Of a stretch of 64,000 nt of DNA, positions 60,449-64,000 are shown piece after piece. Made by a program: the position numbers and the translations under genes. Within the stretch, counting starts at the first letter, position 1. The number at the start of each line of letters is the position of its first letter. This DNA comes from Pseudonocardia benzenivorans CB1190. Its GTDB lineage: Bacteria; Actinomycetota; Actinomycetes; Mycobacteriales; Pseudonocardiaceae. The notes under the pieces were generated by a model. The model was not told the DNA's origin and did not search any database. It saw only the letters and a list, made by a program, of their open reading frames with translations. The stretch lies in contig NC_015312.1 in assembly GCF_000196675.2 (NCBI RefSeq), positions 2,604,001 through 2,668,000 of the forward strand, written 5' to 3'.

Positions 60449-60542
60449 CGCGACGTGCCGGCGGACACTGGGCGGTCCCGGTGCGGCAGAGGTCGACGTG
60501 GCGGCGCTCGGTCAGGCGCGCACCCGTCGGCCACGTGAACAC
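60426..60542 (-). CDS. Short leader peptide (RRHVDLCR type) upstream of osmC
   Basis: 38 codons from a GTG at 60542: begins VFTWPTGARLTERRHVDLCR and continues RTGTAQCPPARRELPACGS. The core LTxRRHVDLxR with a following Cys is that of the small putative leader peptides found before cysteine, sulfur and thiol genes in actinobacteria. Three Cys codons lie in the second half (DLC, AQC, PAC), the last just before the stop within hairpin A. The exact start is uncertain (the frame is open to 60611). If correct, slow translation when Cys-tRNA is scarce would change folding before osmC. Confidence 0.6.
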   Translation of the reverse strand: MFTWPTGARLTERRHVDLCRTGTAQCPPARRELPACGS

Positions 60543-60665
60543 GCCTGCGAGCACACCGGTACGCCGCGCCGGAGTCAACGCCGGTCCCGCATGCCCGGTC
60601 CGGACGCACAATGTCCGCTCAACCGCCGGGACCGGCCGGCCGTCCCGCCGCGCGGGGCCGCGGGG
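60543..60665. other. Gap between leader peptide and LLM gene
   Basis: About 120 bases without a convincing gene; it should carry the promoter of the leader-osmC transcript and the 3' end of the LLM gene, but I see no clear -35/-10 pair. Confidence 0.3.
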
Positions 60666-61574
60666 TCAGGCGCGCAGCAGGGCGCGGGTGCGCGCGCGGA
60701 CCTCGGGATCGGGGGCGAAGGGCAGGGCGACGAACTCGTCGACGCCGACGTCGCGCAGCTGCGCGAGCCGTGCGGAGACGTCCTGCTCGTCGCCGATGAC
60801 CGCGGCGTCCTCCGGGCCGGCGTGGCCCTCGCGGTCGAGCATCGCCCGGTAGGACGGGAGCCGCCCGTACACGGCGAACTGCCGGGCGGCCTCCGCGCGG
60901 GCGGCGGCGACGTCGTCGGTGACCGCGATCGGCAGCGACGCGACGACCCGCGCCGACCGGCCGGCCTCCCGTGCGGCCTCGCGGATCGTCGGGACGACGT
61001 GGTCGGCCAGCGTGCGGGGCCCCGTCATCCAGGTGACGGTGCCGGCGGTCCGCCTGCCGGCCAGCCGCAGCATCTGCGGGCCGAGCGCGGCGAGGTACAC
61101 GGGCGGGGCGGGTGCGTCCGGGTAGCGCAGCGACCCGCGGGCGGTGACGGTCTCGCCCTCGGCCGTGACCCTGCGGTCGGCCAGCAACGGCAGCAGCGCG
61201 TCGAGGTACTCCGACATCCGTCGCACCGGCCGGTCGAACGGCAGTCCCCAGGCACCCTCGACGACGGGCTTGTGGCTCAGCCCGAGGCCCAGCGTGAGCC
61301 TGCCCTGCCCGATCTCGTTGACGGTCAGCGCCCGCTGCGCCAGCGACATCGGGTGCTGCGGCTGGATCGGGACGACGCCGGTGCCGACCTCGATGTCGGG
61401 CACCTCGCGCAGCCCGACGGCCAGCACCGTGAGCAGGTCGGGGTCGGTCGGCAGCTGAGCGGTCCAGTAGCGGGCGAACCCCTCCTCGCGCGCCTGCGCG
61501 AGCTCGGCGACGTACGCGTCGATGACGGTGGGGCCCGCGCCGGTGCCGAGGTAGCCGAAGAGACTGATCTGCAT
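60666..61574 (-). CDS. LLM-class F420-dependent oxidoreductase
   Basis: 302 residues. MQISLFGYLGTGAGPTVIDA, VGTGVVPIQPQHPMSLAQRA, GRLTLGLGLSHKPVVEGAWG: the LLM/F420 signature with the cis-peptide region. TAGGCT lies exactly 6 bases before the ATG at 61574, indicating its own leaderless promoter in the 14-base gap to iclR and its 3' end. Function is unknown; it is independent of the LLM gene at 23669. Confidence 0.87.
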   Translation of the reverse strand: MQISLFGYLGTGAGPTVIDAYVAELAQAREEGFARYWTAQLPTDPDLLTVLAVGLREVPDIEVGTGVVPIQPQHPMSLAQRALTVNEIGQGRLTLGLGLSHKPVVEGAWGLPFDRPVRRMSEYLDALLPLLADRRVTAEGETVTARGSLRYPDAPAPPVYLAALGPQMLRLAGRRTAGTVTWMTGPRTLADHVVPTIREAAREAGRSARVVASLPIAVTDDVAAARAEAARQFAVYGRLPSYRAMLDREGHAGPEDAAVIGDEQDVSARLAQLRDVGVDEFVALPFAPDPEVRARTRALLRA

Positions 61575-61580
61575 CCGGCG

Positions 61581-61586
61581 AGCCTA
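61581..61586 (-). promoter_or_regulatory. -10 element TAGGCT for leaderless LLM mRNA
   Basis: TAGGCT on the minus strand is separated from the ATG at 61574 by 6 bases. It lies in the 14-base gap after the IclR gene stop, so its -35 would be inside the iclR coding end. Confidence 0.55.
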
Positions 61587-61588
61587 TG

Positions 61589-62386
61589 TCACGGGGCCGG
61601 GCCGGAGCCGTGTCCGAGCCGGCGCGACAGCACGCCGGCCGCGTCGACGACCGCCTCCCGCACCCGGCGCTGGGCCGACGGGGTCGCGCGCGTCGTCGGT
61701 GCGGCCACCGACAGCGCGGCGATGACGCCGCCGTCGGCCCCCCGGACCGGCGCGGCCACCGACACCACCCCCACCCGGCTCTCCTCGCGGTTCTCCGCCC
61801 AGCCGCGGTCGGCGATCTCGCGCAGCCGCGCCCGCAGCGTGTCGACGTCGACGATCGAGTACGGCGTCGCCCGTTCCGGTCGCCACTCGCGTAGCCGGTC
61901 GTCGAGGTCCCGCGGGGCGAGGGCGGCCAGCAGCGTCTTGCCCGTCGCGGTCGTCGGCGCCGGAAGCCGGGTGCCGACGCGCGAGAAGATGCGCACGGTG
62001 TGCGGGCTCTCCAGCCGGTCGACGTACACCGACTCCAGCCCGTCGAGGACCGCCAGCTGCACCGTCTCGCCGGTGGTCTGGCGCAGCACCGCCATCACCG
62101 GCAGTGCGGCCTCCTGCAGGTCCGGCGTCGGGGCCACCGCGGCGCCCAGGTCGAACATGGCCAGCCCGAGCCGGTAGGAGCCCGGCGTCGCACCGCGGTC
62201 GAGCAGCCGTTCGGCGGCCAGCGTCGCGAGCAGCCGGTGCACGGTGCTCGTCGCCAGGCCCAGCCGGCGCGCGAGCTCGGAGACGCCGAGCTCGCGGTCG
62301 GTGCGGGAGAACTCCTTGAGCAGCCGCGCCGCGTTGCGCACCGACGTCAGCTCCCACGACGGCCTCTCCTGCCGGTTTCCCTCCAT
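61589..62386 (-). CDS. IclR family transcriptional regulator
   Basis: 265 residues. Winged helix SVRNAARLLKEFSRTDRELG, then VSELARRLGLATSTVHRLLA; IclR effector domain with TATGKTLLAALAPRDLDDRL and ESRVGVVSVAAPVRGADGGV. The ATG at 62386 is chosen over 62422 since the latter would leave only 37 bases to the divergent oxygenase gene. It faces the Rieske oxygenase and very probably controls it. Confidence 0.9.
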   Translation of the reverse strand: MEGNRQERPSWELTSVRNAARLLKEFSRTDRELGVSELARRLGLATSTVHRLLATLAAERLLDRGATPGSYRLGLAMFDLGAAVAPTPDLQEAALPVMAVLRQTTGETVQLAVLDGLESVYVDRLESPHTVRIFSRVGTRLPAPTTATGKTLLAALAPRDLDDRLREWRPERATPYSIVDVDTLRARLREIADRGWAENREESRVGVVSVAAPVRGADGGVIAALSVAAPTTRATPSAQRRVREAVVDAAGVLSRRLGHGSGPAP

Positions 62387-62391
62387 GCGGG

Positions 62392-62402
62392 AAGGATTCC
62401 TT
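62392..62402. promoter_or_regulatory. Putative IclR operator AAGGATTCCTT
   Basis: A perfect 11-bp palindrome 5 bases before the IclR start, in the 73-base divergent gap to the oxygenase gene. IclR-family sites often contain GGAA/TTCC-type dyads. It is short, so chance is possible. Confidence 0.45.
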
Positions 62403-62459
62403 GTCGGTGCCCACCCCGCCACCTACCGTTCCGCCACCACCACGAGCAGGGGAGCGCGG

Positions 62460-63716
62460 ATGCTGACCGCCGAGCAGAACGACGAGCTGACCCAGGTCGA
62501 CGCCGGTACGCCGATGGGGGAGGTGCTGCGGCGCTACTGGTACCCGGTGGCGTTCACCCGCGAGCTCGCCGAGTTCCCGGTCAAGCGCGTCGAGCTGCTG
62601 GGGGAGTTCTTCGCGCTGTGGCGCTCGCCCAGCGGCCGGTACGGGATCGTCCCCGAGGCCTGCCCGCACCGGAAGGCGTCGATGGCCTACGGCGTCGTCG
62701 AACCCGACGGCCTGCGCTGCCCGTACCACGGCTGGGTGTTCGACGAGTCCGGCGCGTGCATCGAACAGCCCGCCGAGCGCGACGACACCCGCTTCGGCGC
62801 CCGCGTCTCCGCGAAGGCCGGCGTCGCCGAGGAGCTGGGAGGACTGGTGTGGGCCTACGTCGGCCCGGGCCCCGCGCCGCGACTGCCGCGCTTCGACGTC
62901 TACGTCATGGAGGGCTTCCGCGACATCGGCTGGGCCGACCTGCCCTGCAACTACGTCCAGATCATGGAGAACGCCGTCGACCCGCACCACGTGGAGTGGC
63001 TGCACGGCCGGTACTTCTCGTTCATCGGCCGCCACGAGGGTTTCACCTCGCCGGCGTCGTTCGCGAAGAAGCACGTCAAGGTGGGGTTCACGCCGTTCGA
63101 GTGGGGCATCATCAAGCGCCGTGTGCTCGAGGGTGCGAGCGAGGAGAACGACGACTGGAAGGTCGGCCACCCGCTCGTCTTCCCGTACAACATGCGGGTC
63201 GGCGGGGGCGGGGTGCACCAGATGCAGATCCGCGTCCCGGTCAACCGGACGACGACCCGGTTCATGCTCTACACGGTGCACCGCCCCGACGAGGGCTACG
63301 AGCACGTCGAGCAGCCGATGGTGCCCGACTACCGGATCCCGGTGCTCGACGAGAACGGCCGCCACGTCGTCAACTACGTCGAGGGCCAGGACATCATGGC
63401 CTGGGTGACGCAGGGCGCGATCACCGACCGCACCACCGAGCACCTGGGCCGCTCCGACATCGGGGTGGCGATGCTGCGCAAGATGTTCCGCGAGCAGATG
63501 GACCGGGTCGCCCGCGGTGAGGATCCGATCGGCACGATCCGCGAGGAGCACGAGCGCATCGACCTGCCGTGCGAGAAGGACAAGTTCCACGCCGGCGCGC
63601 GGTTCGCGCTCGACTTCTGCGACATGGGCTCGACCCGGTTCTCCCCGATGCTCGACACGATCAAGAAGATCCACGTCAGCGCGGCCGAGCGGGTGGCGTC
63701 CGGGTCGGCGTCGTGA
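62460..63716 (+). CDS. Rieske non-heme iron oxygenase, phthalate 4,5-dioxygenase-like large subunit
   Basis: 418 residues. N-terminus MLTAEQNDELTQVDAGTPMG and LRRYWYPVAFTRELA is typical of the phthalate 4,5-dioxygenase group. Rieske site CPHRKASMAYG and CPYHGWVFDESG; mononuclear iron in NAVDPHHVEWLHG (Asp and two His). It hydroxylates or demethylates an aromatic substrate with O2 and electrons from a reductase not present here. GGGGAG precedes the ATG. The GTGA overlap with the zinc-ribbon gene means the two are co-translated. Confidence 0.9.
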   Translation: MLTAEQNDELTQVDAGTPMGEVLRRYWYPVAFTRELAEFPVKRVELLGEFFALWRSPSGRYGIVPEACPHRKASMAYGVVEPDGLRCPYHGWVFDESGACIEQPAERDDTRFGARVSAKAGVAEELGGLVWAYVGPGPAPRLPRFDVYVMEGFRDIGWADLPCNYVQIMENAVDPHHVEWLHGRYFSFIGRHEGFTSPASFAKKHVKVGFTPFEWGIIKRRVLEGASEENDDWKVGHPLVFPYNMRVGGGGVHQMQIRVPVNRTTTRFMLYTVHRPDEGYEHVEQPMVPDYRIPVLDENGRHVVNYVEGQDIMAWVTQGAITDRTTEHLGRSDIGVAMLRKMFREQMDRVARGEDPIGTIREEHERIDLPCEKDKFHAGARFALDFCDMGSTRFSPMLDTIKKIHVSAAERVASGSAS

Positions 63717-63955
63717 GACCGGCGCCGCCGGGCCGGGTCGAGCGCGGACCCGACCGGCGCTTCGCCGCCGACGCCGCGGCCCACCGTCGCGACGTGCCGC
63801 GGCACTGCCCGCAGTGCGGTGCCCCGCCCGCGCTCGCGACCGAGTTCTGGGAGGGCTCCGCCCGCCGGTTCTACTGCTGGTGCTCGGCCTGCGGCTGGAC
63901 GGGCGAGATCACCCCGACGGGCGCGACGGCCGTCGGGCACGAACCGGAGCACTGA
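63713..63955 (+). CDS. Small zinc-ribbon protein co-translated with the Rieske oxygenase
   Basis: 80 residues. Two CxxC/CxC-type knuckles: HCPQCGAPPALATEFWEG and FYCWCSACGWTGEI, the form of a zinc ribbon. The N-terminal 30 residues are basic and unstructured. It starts by GTGA overlap with the oxygenase gene, so it is probably a partner: a maturation factor, a subunit, or a rubredoxin-like electron protein (the CxxC pairs would also bind iron). I do not recognise a named family. Confidence 0.7.
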   Translation: MRPAPPGRVERGPDRRFAADAAAHRRDVPRHCPQCGAPPALATEFWEGSARRFYCWCSACGWTGEITPTGATAVGHEPEH

Positions 63956-64000
63956 CACCCTCCTGCCCGCACCTGTGAGTGAGGGCAGCCGGCGCCCCGG
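63956..64000. other. Right edge, intergenic
   Basis: 45 bases after the zinc-ribbon gene. GTGAGTGAGGGCAGCCGGC resembles the start of the palindrome at 39206-39247, but the window ends before any matching arm. Confidence 0.3.

Noticed and set aside
60403..60609. Alternative 68-residue minus-strand frame overlapping the leader peptide
   Set aside because: It lacks the conserved RRHVDLCR core, which is found only in the frame ending at 60426.

Overview
The window looks like chromosomal DNA of a very GC-rich actinomycete, most likely Pseudonocardiaceae (Pseudonocardia or a relative). The evidence is a mycothione reductase gene (only mycothiol producers need it), several F420-type luciferase-like oxidoreductases, a SigB/SigF-type sigma factor, pervasive GTG starts and 4-base stop/start overlaps, and many -10 elements of the TANNNT type lying 6-8 bases before a start codon, as in leaderless actinobacterial mRNAs. 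I saw no rRNA, tRNA, CRISPR array, transposase or phage gene.

Layout, left to right. 1-5111 (minus): PucR-type activator followed by hyuA and hyuB (hydantoinase/oxoprolinase, hyuB cut by the window edge). 5169-8944 (plus): a VOC protein, two decayed genes, a lipocalin-like AttH/CrtC-type protein and an acyl-CoA ligase. 9082-12015: a LigM-like O-demethylase divergent from ligA-ligB (protocatechuate/gallate-type 4,5-dioxygenase), a likely methoxy-aromatic module. 12234-19759: nitrilase, adenine/adenosine deaminase, GntR, an aldo-keto reductase divergent from its TetR over a duplicated operator, and an MFS exporter with transthyretin-like C-terminal repeats divergent from another TetR.

19931-30765: a ten-gene leftward catabolic operon (fused LivM-LivF permease-ATPase, lipoprotein, LivH, LivG, VOC, F420/FMN monooxygenase-like, amidohydrolase, M24 peptidase-like, FAH hydrolase, Rieske ferredoxin) facing a leaderless TetR gene. 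31002-37653: housekeeping and unassigned genes, including RNase H with an N-terminal zinc-finger-like extension, a TIM-barrel 'abortive infection' family protein facing a TetR over a 38-bp operator, a PGRS-like secreted protein and a Wzz-like membrane protein. 37781-39210: thiolase-like/DUF35 pair. 39250-45663 (minus): GntR, three-subunit molybdenum hydroxylase, cyclase-family hydrolase and BKACE enzyme under a perfect 20-bp palindrome.

45901-50504: second Wzz-like protein, enoyl-CoA hydratase-like protein, a frameshifted membrane gene, sigma factor and mycothione reductase. 50609-55256: LysR plus MetE-like, cyclase, aldehyde dehydrogenase and two-domain tautomerase genes. 55303-59766: SDR and HAD phosphatase divergent from a two-gene split PEP-synthase-like kinase that matches the architecture of phenylphosphate synthase (PpsA/PpsB) and of the p-cresol kinase CreH/CreI. 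This is the most notable system here. 59817-63955: osmC with a cysteine-type leader peptide and attenuator, an F420 oxidoreductase, and IclR divergent from a phthalate-dioxygenase-like Rieske oxygenase with a small zinc-ribbon protein.

Overall the region reads as a catabolic archipelago for aromatic and heterocyclic compounds. Each module carries its own regulator, and several regulators have recognisable palindromic operators.
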